DNA of 64,000 nt, taken from the NCBI RefSeq assembly GCF_001667585.1, contig NZ_LZJZ01000140.1, positions 62,001 through 126,000 of the forward strand, given 5' to 3'. Source of the stretch: Mycobacterium sp. E2733. GTDB lineage: Bacteria; Actinomycetota; Actinomycetes; Mycobacteriales; Mycobacteriaceae. Under the pieces are notes generated by a model, which had not been told where the DNA came from, did not search any database, and worked only from the letters and a program-made list of their open reading frames with translations. This document shows positions 35,761-43,193 of this stretch, piece by piece. Both the position numbers and the translations under genes were made by a program. How positions within the stretch are numbered: position 1 is the stretch's first letter; each line of letters begins with the position of its first letter.

Positions 35761-36383
35761 GTCGAGGCCCCCCGGTGCCGGGCGGCCAGCACCATGGCGT
35801 CATCGGTTTCCTTCGCGTCCTTGCCCAGGAGTTCTTCCGCGATGGCGACGGCGGGAGCCGCAAAGTCGATGTGGTCGAGGTAATGTTCGGCGATTCCGTC
35901 GGTGCTCATCACGAGCAGATCGCCGGGGCGCATCGAAACAACCTGCGCCGGCCTGATTTCCGGTATGCGGTAGCCGACGATGCCCGCGGTCAGCCGCGCA
36001 CTGGATCGAACTTGGACACCGGTCGGGGACTTGGCCACCAGGTCGGCGGTGACGTTGCCGACGCCCGCCCAGGTAAGCGTGTTGGCGGCGAAGTCCACCC
36101 TTGCCAACGTCATCGCCACTCCTCTGGTGCCCTCCAGCACACGATGGCACAGCTGGATCAAGACTTCGAGCCGCTCCGAGCTGGAGCGTTTGACCGCTTC
36201 GATGGCGCGCAGCGCGGCGGTTGAGGCGTCTGGACCGTGGCCGAGGCCGTCCACCACGCCGAACAGCGCGGCATCGCGGTTGAGGTCGATTGCGAGCCCC
36301 CGATCGCCCGAGACGTACTCGCTGGGCAGGGGGCGACCCGCCCTTGCCCACTCGATCGGACCGAACCGGCCGTTATCACGCAT
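35757..36383 (-). CDS. rsbX: RsbX-like PP2C/SpoIIE phosphatase
   Basis: 208 residues from ATG 36383. A minimal SpoIIE/PP2C domain with VVDGLGHGPDASTAALRA, WAGVGNVTADLV and GDLLVMSTDGIAEH. In Bacillus, RsbX dephosphorylates RsbS and RsbR and resets the stressosome. The same role is inferred here from gene order rsbR-rsbS-rsbT-rsbX. The start overlaps the rsbT stop by eight bases. Confidence 0.88.
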   Translation of the reverse strand: MRDNGRFGPIEWARAGRPLPSEYVSGDRGLAIDLNRDAALFGVVDGLGHGPDASTAALRAIEAVKRSSSERLEVLIQLCHRVLEGTRGVAMTLARVDFAANTLTWAGVGNVTADLVAKSPTGVQVRSSARLTAGIVGYRIPEIRPAQVVSMRPGDLLVMSTDGIAEHYLDHIDFAAPAVAIAEELLGKDAKETDDAMVLAARHRGAST

Positions 36384-36789
36384 CGGGCGGGACCCATTTC
36401 CACATCTCGACGACCGTCCCCCGGCCGAGCGCGGACTCCACGAGCAACCTGTCCATCAACCGGCGGGAGCCCGGCAGGCCCATCCCCAATCCGCGGCCGG
36501 TGGAATACCCGTCCTCCATCGCCCTCTCGATGTCGGCGATGCCCGGCCCCTGATCCTCGGCGCGCACCACCAGCGCCTTGCGGCCGTCGCGGTCGGCCAC
36601 GAAGACCCGGACGGCGCCGCGGCCGGCGTAGCTGGTGATGTTCCGCGCGATCTCGGAGATCGCCGTCGCGATCATCGTGACGTCGGTGAGGGAGAATCCC
36701 AGATCGAGTGCGAGTTGGTGTCCGGCTTTGCGAGCTTCGACGATGTCGTCGGAATTGTCGATGGCGACGACGATATCAGTCGTCACCAT
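36376..36789 (-). CDS. rsbT: RsbT-like serine/threonine kinase (GHKL ATPase fold)
   Basis: 137 residues from GTG 36789. ATP-binding motifs are MIATAISEIARNITSYAG (N box), AEDQGPGIAD (G1) and YSTGRGLGMGLPGSRRLMD (G2). In the stressosome model it phosphorylates RsbS/RsbR on stress, is released, and activates RsbU. It overlaps rsbS by 14 bases. Confidence 0.9.
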   Translation of the reverse strand: MVTTDIVVAIDNSDDIVEARKAGHQLALDLGFSLTDVTMIATAISEIARNITSYAGRGAVRVFVADRDGRKALVVRAEDQGPGIADIERAMEDGYSTGRGLGMGLPGSRRLMDRLLVESALGRGTVVEMWKWVPPDA

Positions 36790-37165
36790 CGCGCCCGATC
36801 GTCGGTTTCCGCTGCGCCAGTTGACGATTCAGCAGGGCGAGGCCCTCTTCGAGGTCCAGCGCCGTGTTCATGTCGTCGAACGCCAAACCCAGCTGGACCA
36901 TTGCGAAGGCCACCTCCGGCTGCAGGCCGACGATCACCGTGTCCGCGCCGCGGAGCCGGGTCATGTGCGCAATTGTCCGCAGCGACCGGGCGGCGAACGA
37001 GTCCATCACGTCGATTGCGGTGACGTCGACGATGATGCCCTGCGCGCGGAACCGGCTGACCCGCTCCATGAGGTCATAGCGGAGCCGCTCGGCATCGGAG
37101 TCGCTGAGCGCGGCCTGGACCGAGGCGATGAGGATCGCACCCTGTTTCAGGATCGGTACGGGCAT
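36776..37165 (-). CDS. rsbS: RsbS-like STAS-domain stressosome scaffold protein
   Basis: 129 residues from ATG 37165. A single STAS domain (PVPILKQGAILIASVQAAL at the start). The conserved phosphoacceptor serine is in VDVTAIDVMDSFAARSLR, equivalent to Ser59 of Bacillus RsbS. Expected to hold RsbT in the resting complex. 22 bases separate it from rsbR. Confidence 0.9.
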   Translation of the reverse strand: MPVPILKQGAILIASVQAALSDSDAERLRYDLMERVSRFRAQGIIVDVTAIDVMDSFAARSLRTIAHMTRLRGADTVIVGLQPEVAFAMVQLGLAFDDMNTALDLEEGLALLNRQLAQRKPTIGRDGDD

Positions 37166-37187
37166 GGCGCGCTCGGGTTCCTCGGGG

Positions 37188-38084
37188 CTATCCCGGCTGC
37201 TCGCCGGTGCGAGTGACCTCGTAGCCCAGCAGGCGTTCGGCTTCCTCGATGCCGCCCTGCAGGTCGCCGACGGCGTTCATCTTCGACAGGTCCAACCCGA
37301 TGGTCACCAGCGTCAGGGCGATTTCGGAGGACAGGCCGGTGATGATGACGCTGGCGCCCATCAGCCCAGAGGCGTCGACGGTTTGCACCAGGTGGTTGGC
37401 CACCGTGGAGTCGATGGTCGGCACACCGGTGATGTCGATGACCACCACTTTCGCGCGGTTCGCGCGGATGGCTCTCAGCAGCTGCTCGGTGACCTGGCGG
37501 GCGCGCTGGGAGTCGAGCACACCGATGATGGGCAGAATCAGCAGCTGTTCGCGCACCTGCAGCACCGGCGTTGACAGCTCGCGGATCGCCTCCTGCTGCT
37601 GGCGGATGATGCGCTCGCGTTCCTGCACGAAGCTGACCGCCACGGTGTTGGCGATGCGGTTGGCCGCCGGTTCGTAGGCGTCCAGGACCCGGTTTAGCAT
37701 CTCGAATTCGGTCTGGTACTTCTCGAACAACGAGCGCGCCAGCACGTCACGCAGCAACAACACGATGCCGACGACCTCGTCGGTTTCCACGCCCCGCGGA
37801 ATGATGCGCTCGGACAGGTCGCGCGCGTAGGCCTGCAGCGCCTCGACGCTACCGGTCTCGAGCACCTCCACGTAGTTGTCGTAGACGGCGGTCGCCTCGG
37901 AGAACAGCTCCTCCGGCGTCATCGCGGTGAGCAGCTCGGCCTCGGTGATCCTGCGCGCCCATTCCTCGCGCAGCACGGTTCGGTTCTGCCGCAGGTGCTG
38001 GACGAGCTGGGGCAGCAGGCCCTCGCTGGAAATGCTGACCGCGGTGGCGCCCGCGCTGCTGAACTCCGCCGGCGAATCTGACAT
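37188..38084 (-). CDS. rsbR: RsbR-like stressosome sensor with C-terminal STAS domain
   Basis: 298 residues from ATG 38084, with a GGGAGG ribosome-binding site. The N-terminal half (about 20-165) is an all-helical sensor domain of the RsbR_N type (VLREEWARRITEAELLTAMT). A linker helix (QERERIIRQQQEAIRELSTP) leads to the STAS domain, with acceptor residues in VIDITGVPTIDSTVANHL. It is not a haem or flavin sensor I can recognise, so the signal is unknown. First gene of the rsbR-S-T-X-U unit; 161 bases separate it from divergent rsfB. Confidence 0.9.
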   Translation of the reverse strand: MSDSPAEFSSAGATAVSISSEGLLPQLVQHLRQNRTVLREEWARRITEAELLTAMTPEELFSEATAVYDNYVEVLETGSVEALQAYARDLSERIIPRGVETDEVVGIVLLLRDVLARSLFEKYQTEFEMLNRVLDAYEPAANRIANTVAVSFVQERERIIRQQQEAIRELSTPVLQVREQLLILPIIGVLDSQRARQVTEQLLRAIRANRAKVVVIDITGVPTIDSTVANHLVQTVDASGLMGASVIITGLSSEIALTLVTIGLDLSKMNAVGDLQGGIEEAERLLGYEVTRTGEQPG

Positions 38085-38245
38085 GTTGCCTCCCGGGTGC
38101 CGGTCCGCGCGCCGCTGTGTGCAGGCTCGATTTGCGAGACTAGCCTGGGTTGTCGCGGGGCGGGTGTTGAGGGCATATTCTTCTCGCAGTTCGCAACGCA
38201 GGCTAGGCTTGCACCACACCCGAAGCCCAGGACAAAGGATCGCCA

Positions 38246-38614
38246 TTGTCAGCTCCTGATTCGATTACCACGTTGGTCGAGGACCATGATGGGGTGTCCG
38301 TGGTCAGCGTCAGCGGCGAAATCGATTTGGTCACGGCGCCGGCCCTGGAACAGGCCATCGGCGCGGTTGTCGCGGAGAGCCCGACGGCACTGGTCATCGA
38401 TCTCTCGGCGGTGGAATTCCTCGGTTCGGTGGGGCTGAAGATCCTGGCGGCGACATACGAGAAGCTGGGCAGGTCGACGGGGTTCGGGGTGGTCGCGCGC
38501 GGCCCGGCGACCAGGCGGCCGATTCACCTGACCGGCCTGGACAAAACGTTCCCGCTGTACCCGACGCTGGACGACGCCTTGACCGCGGTGCGGGACGACA
38601 ACGTCAACCGCTAA
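38246..38614 (+). CDS. rsfB: RsfB, anti-anti-sigma factor (STAS domain)
   Basis: 122 residues from TTG 38246 (RBS AAAGGAT), the length I recall for M. tuberculosis RsfB (Rv3687c). A single STAS domain; the phosphoacceptor serine is in LSAVEFLGSVGLKIL. In M. tuberculosis RsfB binds the anti-sigma factor UsfX (RsbW) and frees SigF. It is divergently transcribed from the stressosome operon, so it is the obvious local target of the RsbU phosphatase. Confidence 0.9.
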   Translation: MSAPDSITTLVEDHDGVSVVSVSGEIDLVTAPALEQAIGAVVAESPTALVIDLSAVEFLGSVGLKILAATYEKLGRSTGFGVVARGPATRRPIHLTGLDKTFPLYPTLDDALTAVRDDNVNR

Positions 38615-38806
38615 TCGCCGTTGCGCGGCGGTATAGCCGTGGTTGCGCGACAACGTTTTTGGCGAATTGCCGGCGTATCATGCGATAGCGGTCGCAAATT
38701 GGCGGCCCCCGAAATCAATTCACGTGGCGAATGCGGATAACGAATTCCGCGGCCCTCCGGCGTGAAACGGTACTGGCGCATGCGACTGGTGCGATGATCG
38801 ACGCCT

Positions 38807-39307
38807 ATGGACGTCGATAATCCGCAAGACGACCAGCGGTGGGACAGCCACCAGCGTGGCGAAACCGAAATCCAACGGCTGGACCGCAATTGGAACAGCC
38901 TGCTGCAGGAGCTGCGCGTGGTGCAGACCGGTGTGCAGCTGCTCACCGGTTTCCTGCTGACGCTGCCGTTTCAGCAACGTTTCGACGTTCTGGCCCCGCT
39001 CCTGCGCGACGCCTATCTCGCGACCGTGGGGTGCTCGGTGGGTGCAACAGTGCTGCTGATCGCTCCCGTGGGCATGCACCGGATGCTCTTCCGGCGCCAT
39101 CGCCTACAGGTGCTGGTGTCCGCAGCGCACCGCTGCGCGTACGCCGGGCTGGCGCTGCTCGGCCTCGCCCTGACCGGGGTGACGATCATCGTGTTCGCCG
39201 CCGTGGCCGGGCGCAGCCCGGCCCTGATCGCGGGAGCGTGTGCGCTGACGCTGTTTACGTTCTTCTGGTGGCTGCTACCGGTGCTGCTGCGCACCCGCGG
39301 CATGTAG
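38807..39307 (+). CDS. DUF6328 membrane protein
   Basis: 166 residues from ATG 38807. The N-terminus is charged; the family signature is NSLLQELRVVQTGVQLL followed by TGFLLTLPFQQRF. Four hydrophobic segments follow, including TVGCSVGATVLLIAPVG and GLALLGLALTGVTIIVFAA. Function unknown. The last 33 bases overlap the 3' end of the convergent HAD gene. The 192 bases upstream hold only a weak SigF-like sequence (GTTTT at 38655, GCGTAT at 38673). Confidence 0.82.
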   Translation: MDVDNPQDDQRWDSHQRGETEIQRLDRNWNSLLQELRVVQTGVQLLTGFLLTLPFQQRFDVLAPLLRDAYLATVGCSVGATVLLIAPVGMHRMLFRRHRLQVLVSAAHRCAYAGLALLGLALTGVTIIVFAAVAGRSPALIAGACALTLFTFFWWLLPVLLRTRGM

Positions 39308-39967
39308 GGCGAGTTCGGCGATGCGGGTCGAATCCAGATGATCGAGCAGGTCCTGCGGGTCGGCGAAGATCGGCGACGAGCCCGCCGCCTGCAGTTCCTC
39401 GCGGGCAATGCCGCCGCTGAGCAGGCCGATGCAGGGCAATCCGGCGCCCGCAGCGGCGTGTGCGTCCCACACGGCGTCCCCGACGAACACGGCCCGGTCG
39501 GCATCGACGCCGGCCCGGTCCAGGGCGACCTGCACGATGCCGGGTTCGGGTTTCGCCGTGTCGACGTCGCGTGACGAAGTCGTTGCGGAGATGATGTCGT
39601 CGCAGTCGAGGACCTTGCGCAGGATCTCCAGCTCGTCGTCGGGTGCCGAGGTGGCCAGCACCACCTGCAGACCGAGCTCGGCGACGCGGCGCAGCAGGGC
39701 GCGGGCACCGGGCAACGGCGCGAGCAGCGGGGTGCTCTCCCGGTAGTAGCGGCTGTGCCCGTCGCTCAGCCGCTCCTGGACCTCGTCCGGGGCGTCATTG
39801 GACAGCGTTCGCACCAGCGTGGAGCCGTCCATACCGATGCACCGGTGAATCTGCCAGGCGGCCACGGGCAGGCCCTCGGCGTCGAAGGCGCGTAGCCACG
39901 CGTGTACGTGCAGATAGTTGGAGTCGACCAGGCTTCCGTCGACGTCGAACAGAACGGCGGGTTTCAT
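39275..39967 (-). CDS. HAD-superfamily hydrolase (phosphoglycolate phosphatase-like)
   Basis: 230 residues from ATG 39967. Motif I is VLFDVDGSLVDSN (nucleophile Asp and acid Asp), motif II is VVLATSAPDD, motif III is the lysine of TAKPEPGI, and motif IV is AVFVGDAVWDAHAA. The cap is of the small helical type. Substrate not predictable. A SigF-like promoter ends ten bases before the start codon, implying a nearly leaderless mRNA. Confidence 0.88.
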   Translation of the reverse strand: MKPAVLFDVDGSLVDSNYLHVHAWLRAFDAEGLPVAAWQIHRCIGMDGSTLVRTLSNDAPDEVQERLSDGHSRYYRESTPLLAPLPGARALLRRVAELGLQVVLATSAPDDELEILRKVLDCDDIISATTSSRDVDTAKPEPGIVQVALDRAGVDADRAVFVGDAVWDAHAAAGAGLPCIGLLSGGIAREELQAAGSSPIFADPQDLLDHLDSTRIAELALHAAGAQQHR

Positions 39968-39976
39968 CTGGGCGGC

Positions 39977-40003
39977 ATACCCAGGCCGGGGCCGGCTGAC
40001 ACC
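39977..40003 (-). promoter_or_regulatory. SigF-type promoter candidate for the HAD gene
   Basis: On the minus strand GGTGT (40003-39999), 16 bases, GGGTAT (39982-39977). One mismatch to GGTTT. It is back to back with the plus-strand candidate at 40017-40041. Confidence 0.45.
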
Positions 40004-40016
40004 AGCGCGCTGTCTC

Positions 40017-40041
40017 GTTTGGGTTCGGGGACGGCGGGTAA
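40017..40041 (+). promoter_or_regulatory. SigF-type promoter candidate for the small membrane protein gene
   Basis: GTTT (40017-40020), 15 bases, GGGTAA (40036-40041). Would drive the gene at 40174 with a leader of about 127 bases. Confidence 0.45.
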
Positions 40042-40173
40042 CCGCGGAGCGTGACCCGCAAATCGGTTGCGGCTCCTCAGCCGCCGGATGGCCGGGTTGG
40101 GCGGCGGCCCGATCGGCGAACCGTACGCCGCACGAATCACCGTGATACACAGACTTTTTCACGAGGAGCGACG

Positions 40174-40485
40174 TTGGATTACCACAAAGTCGACCCGGTA
40201 GACCATCAGCGCACCGCCCGTCAGCACGCCGGCGAAACCGTCACGTACGGCGCGAACGCGCCCGGTCTGGCCGGCGCGGCCGTCGCGGTCGTCGCACTGA
40301 TCGTGGGTTTGTTCGCGCTGGCGACCCGGCACTTCGCGTCGGGCTTGACGGCCGTGATCCTGGCCGCCGCGCTCGGCGCGGCGAGCGCGGTGTGGTTGGT
40401 GCGCACGCATCGACGGGTGCGCGACGCCGAACTCGCTTGGCACGCCGCGAATTCCGGTGAGCCCGCCCCGCCGCCGACCAGTTGA
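40174..40485 (+). CDS. Small two-helix membrane protein
   Basis: 103 residues from TTG 40174, chosen because of the strong ACGAGGAG ribosome-binding site 4-11 bases upstream; in-frame starts before it lack one. Two hydrophobic segments are seen (AGAAVAVVALIVGLFALAT and LTAVILAAALGAASAVWLV) with a basic loop and a Pro-rich tail. It looks like the UsfY/DUF-type small stress proteins, but I cannot assign a family. Possibly SigF-controlled. Confidence 0.7.
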   Translation: MDYHKVDPVDHQRTARQHAGETVTYGANAPGLAGAAVAVVALIVGLFALATRHFASGLTAVILAAALGAASAVWLVRTHRRVRDAELAWHAANSGEPAPPPTS

Positions 40486-40533
40486 CGGCTGTGAGCTAAC
40501 GGACATCGGCCGGGGTAAACCCGCCCGCCCAGA

Positions 40534-40560
40534 GGTTTAATCGCGGCGGGGACCGGGTAA
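40534..40560 (+). promoter_or_regulatory. SigF-type promoter candidate, leaderless configuration
   Basis: GGTTT (40534-40538), 16 bases, GGGTAA (40555-40560); the ATG at 40570 follows after nine bases. The transcript should start at or a few bases before the start codon. Confidence 0.6.
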
Positions 40561-40569
40561 AAGCCGATC

Positions 40570-40860
40570 ATGGTCGCGCCCGTTTCGTTACGAGCAGCAA
40601 ACTACTCGGCCGAGTACGAGCGCGATTTCCCCCTGCTCGGCCTCGCGGCCGTGGCTGTCTGGGCCGTCAGTCTGGCGATCGGGCTGTTCGAGCTGTTGGT
40701 CGGGCACGAGGGGGTGGCGATCGTCGCGCTGATCGTGTCGGTCGTCGCGCCGTGGCTGGGCCTGGCCCTCGCGCATTACCCCGCGATTGCCAGGCAGCTG
40801 AGGCGGCTCAATGGCCGGCGACGTGATTTTTTCGGCCCGGTCGGTGTAACTCGCGCCTGA
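40570..40860 (+). CDS. Small membrane protein of unknown function
   Basis: 96 residues from ATG 40570. Two hydrophobic segments: LGLAAVAVWAVSLAIGLFEL and VAIVALIVSVVAPWLGLAL. The C-terminus is basic (RQLRRLNGRRRDFF). No family recognised. There is no ribosome-binding site, which is consistent with the leaderless transcript predicted from the SigF-type promoter directly ahead. Confidence 0.7.
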   Translation: MVAPVSLRAANYSAEYERDFPLLGLAAVAVWAVSLAIGLFELLVGHEGVAIVALIVSVVAPWLGLALAHYPAIARQLRRLNGRRRDFFGPVGVTRA

Positions 40861-40869
40861 ATGGGGTAC
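40843..40869 (+). promoter_or_regulatory. SigF-type promoter candidate for the DUF4193 gene
   Basis: GGTGT (40843-40847), 16 bases, GGGTAC (40864-40869). One mismatch to GGTTT. It lies across the end of the preceding gene, 65 bases before ATG 40935. Confidence 0.4.
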
Positions 40870-40934
40870 TGCCTGCGCCACGGGTGAGTACAGGAAAGTG
40901 CGTCAACCCGGCTCATCAGCAGGAAGGAACTGCC

Positions 40935-41237
40935 ATGCCGACCTCAAGCGACTATGACGCACGCCGGGTCTCCGACATGGAAACTCAGGACAAGTCCCCG
41001 ATACGCGAATTAGCACCGACCTTGCAGGGAGTCGCCACCGCGGTGGTGGACGACGATCCGAACGACGCGCACTTCTTCGAGCTTCCCGGCGCCGACCTGT
41101 CGGGCGAAGAGCTGTCGGTGACGGTGATTCCCCAGCGGCCCGACGAGTTCACGTGCTCGAGCTGTTTTCTGGTGCAGCATCGCAGCCGGTTGCACAGCTC
41201 GAATGGGGGCATGTCCATCTGCGCCGACTGCGCCTAG
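40935..41237 (+). CDS. DUF4193 zinc-ribbon-like protein
   Basis: 100 residues from ATG 40935, preceded by the ribosome-binding site AGGAAGGA. Acidic middle (VVDDDPNDAHFFELPGADLS) and a C-terminal four-cysteine motif, CSSCFLVQHRSR and CADCA, that should bind zinc. DUF4193 proteins are small actinobacterial proteins of unknown function. An upstream in-frame ATG at 40884 lacks a ribosome-binding site. Confidence 0.8.
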   Translation: MPTSSDYDARRVSDMETQDKSPIRELAPTLQGVATAVVDDDPNDAHFFELPGADLSGEELSVTVIPQRPDEFTCSSCFLVQHRSRLHSSNGGMSICADCA

Positions 41238-41274
41238 CACCGCCGGCGGGCTGAATCGTTGGCGCACAACCGAT

Positions 41275-41850
41275 TCAGGCCTGCGCCCATTCGCGGTGAC
41301 AGACCGCGCAACGCCGGGTGACGATAGCCCAGTCCGGTTCGCCCTTGACGGGCTCGCGGATCAGGTGCGCGGATGAGTCGCCACAGCCGGGGCAGGCGCA
41401 GATGGCGCGGTAGGGCTCGACGGCCTGGTCTTCCATCAGCCGCAGGTTTTCCGCCCGGGAGAACGGCACGATCGCCAACGACTCGGGACGGGGGGCGGGG
41501 TGCGGATTGTCGAACCACAACAGGCCGCAGGTGACGGTGGCCACCGCCGTGAAGATGGCCAGGATCATCGTCGGGATGTCCCACGGCCAGTTCGGCGGGA
41601 TGGGGGTGACCACGAGCACCACCAGGACGGCGGAGATCAGCGCCCCGATGATGGTGCCTGGTTTGGCGAAGCGGTAGCCGCCGACGTTCAGCGCTTCCCA
41701 CGCCTGGATCTCCTGCTGCCGCCGGGCGACCTCCGCCAGGGTGGGGTGACCGGGGCGCTGCACCGGCGCCGCGGAATCAGCAAATTGGGTGACCGGTGGG
41801 CCGACCCCGCGCGGCTCACCCTGCCCGGGCGGCGGGCTTACCAGCGCCAT
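41275..41850 (-). CDS. Membrane protein with C-terminal zinc ribbon
   Basis: 191 residues from ATG 41850. A Pro-rich N-terminus and a helix (LAEVARRQQEIQAWEALNVG) are followed by two hydrophobic segments (GTIIGALISAVLVVLVVTPI and MILAIFTAVATVTCGLLWF). A cytosolic tail carries CACPGCGD and RRCAVCHREW, a likely four-cysteine zinc ribbon. No function is known to me. Confidence 0.7.
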   Translation of the reverse strand: MALVSPPPGQGEPRGVGPPVTQFADSAAPVQRPGHPTLAEVARRQQEIQAWEALNVGGYRFAKPGTIIGALISAVLVVLVVTPIPPNWPWDIPTMILAIFTAVATVTCGLLWFDNPHPAPRPESLAIVPFSRAENLRLMEDQAVEPYRAICACPGCGDSSAHLIREPVKGEPDWAIVTRRCAVCHREWAQA

Positions 41851-41933
41851 GCGGGCCGAGCTTAATGGCAAAGCCGCAACGCCGCAGCGTCACAACCGGG
41901 CGGTCGGCTGTCATGCCAGCTAACACAACTGGG

Positions 41934-42007
<74 letters not shown>

Positions 42008-42068
42008 CCTGAAGCTCCGACAGCCTATCGCACCCGCCCGTCGGCTGGCCAAACCGCGGTGTGGCGGC

Positions 42069-43193
42069 TCACTGCCACCGGCAGGAGCGCTCGAATTCCA
42101 CCAGCGCCTCGGCGGGGCCGCGCGGATCGAGTCCCTGCGCGCTGACCCACTCGTCGCTGAAGTAGGTGTCGTGGTAGCGGTCGCCGCTGTCGGCGAGCAG
42201 CGTGACCACCGAACCGCTGCGCCCTTCCGCGACCAGCTCGGCGAGCAAGCCGAAGGCGCCCCACACGTTGGTGCCCGTCGACGGCCCCACGCGGCGCCCC
42301 AGGACGGCGCTGACGTGGCGGGCGGCCGCGATGGACGCCGCGTCGGGCACCGCCACCATGCGGTCGACCACGCCGGGCAAAAACGACGGCTCGACCCGCG
42401 GCCGGCCGATGCCCTCGATACGAGACGAGGTGGGCACCACTGAGTCGTCCAGGTCGTCCCCACCTTGGGCGTAGGCGGGAAAGAACGCGGAGTTCTCCGG
42501 GTCGACGACGCACAACCGGGTCGCGTGCCGCCGGTAGCGGATGTAGCGGCCGATCGTCGCGCTGGTGCCGCCGGTGCCCGCGCCGACCACGATCCATTCC
42601 GGGATGGGATGGGTCTCCTCGGCCATCTGCTCGAAGATCGACTCGGCGATGTTGTTGTTGCCCCGCCAGTCGGTGGCGCGTTCGGCGTTGGTGAACTGGT
42701 CCAGGTAATGCCCGCCGGTGTCGCGGGCGACGCGCTCGGCCTCGGCGTACACCTCAGCAGAGTTCTGCACGAAATGGCAACGGCCGCCTTGGGCTTCGAT
42801 CAGCGCCACCTTGGCCGAGCTGGTGGACGCCGGCATCACGGCGATGAACGGCAAGCCCAGCAGGGCCGCGAAGTATGCCTCCGACACCGCCGTCGAACCC
42901 GACGAGGCCTCGACCACCGTGGTGCCCTCGTCGATCCACCCGTTGCACAGCGCATACAGGAACAAGGAGCGGGCCAGCCGGTGCTTGAGGCTGCCGGTGA
43001 TGTGCGTGGTCTCGTCTTTGAGGTACAGCGCCACCCGAGCGCCCGGGCCGTCCGCACTCCATGCCGTCGGCAGCGGGTAGCGCAACAGGTGCGTGTCGGC
43101 GCTGCGGCGGGCGTCGGCGTGGATCAGCCGGACCGCGTTGTCCGTCCAGCACCGCGAGCGGCTGCGGACCGCGATCCGGGTCCGGTCGGTCAA
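42069..43193 (-). CDS. cds1: PLP-dependent cysteine synthase/cysteine desulfhydrase family protein (Cds1)
   Basis: 374 residues from ATG 43193. Fold-type II PLP enzyme: the lysine is in HITGSLKHRLARSLFL, the phosphate loop region is VEASSGSTAVSEAYFA, and the glycine-rich loop is VVGAGTGGTSATIGRYI. The position and sequence match Rv3684, reported as the cysteine desulfhydrase Cds1 that releases H2S, pyruvate and ammonia from cysteine. Its start overlaps the stop of the upstream metallophosphoesterase gene. Confidence 0.87.
   Translation of the reverse strand: MTDRTRIAVRSRSRCWTDNAVRLIHADARRSADTHLLRYPLPTAWSADGPGARVALYLKDETTHITGSLKHRLARSLFLYALCNGWIDEGTTVVEASSGSTAVSEAYFAALLGLPFIAVMPASTSSAKVALIEAQGGRCHFVQNSAEVYAEAERVARDTGGHYLDQFTNAERATDWRGNNNIAESIFEQMAEETHPIPEWIVVGAGTGGTSATIGRYIRYRRHATRLCVVDPENSAFFPAYAQGGDDLDDSVVPTSSRIEGIGRPRVEPSFLPGVVDRMVAVPDAASIAAARHVSAVLGRRVGPSTGTNVWGAFGLLAELVAEGRSGSVVTLLADSGDRYHDTYFSDEWVSAQGLDPRGPAEALVEFERSCRWQ

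Noticed and set aside
38655..38678. SigF promoter for the DUF6328 gene
   Set aside because: GTTTT with GCGTAT at a 14-base spacing has a -10 mismatch and short spacer and is 129 bases from the start; too weak to list.
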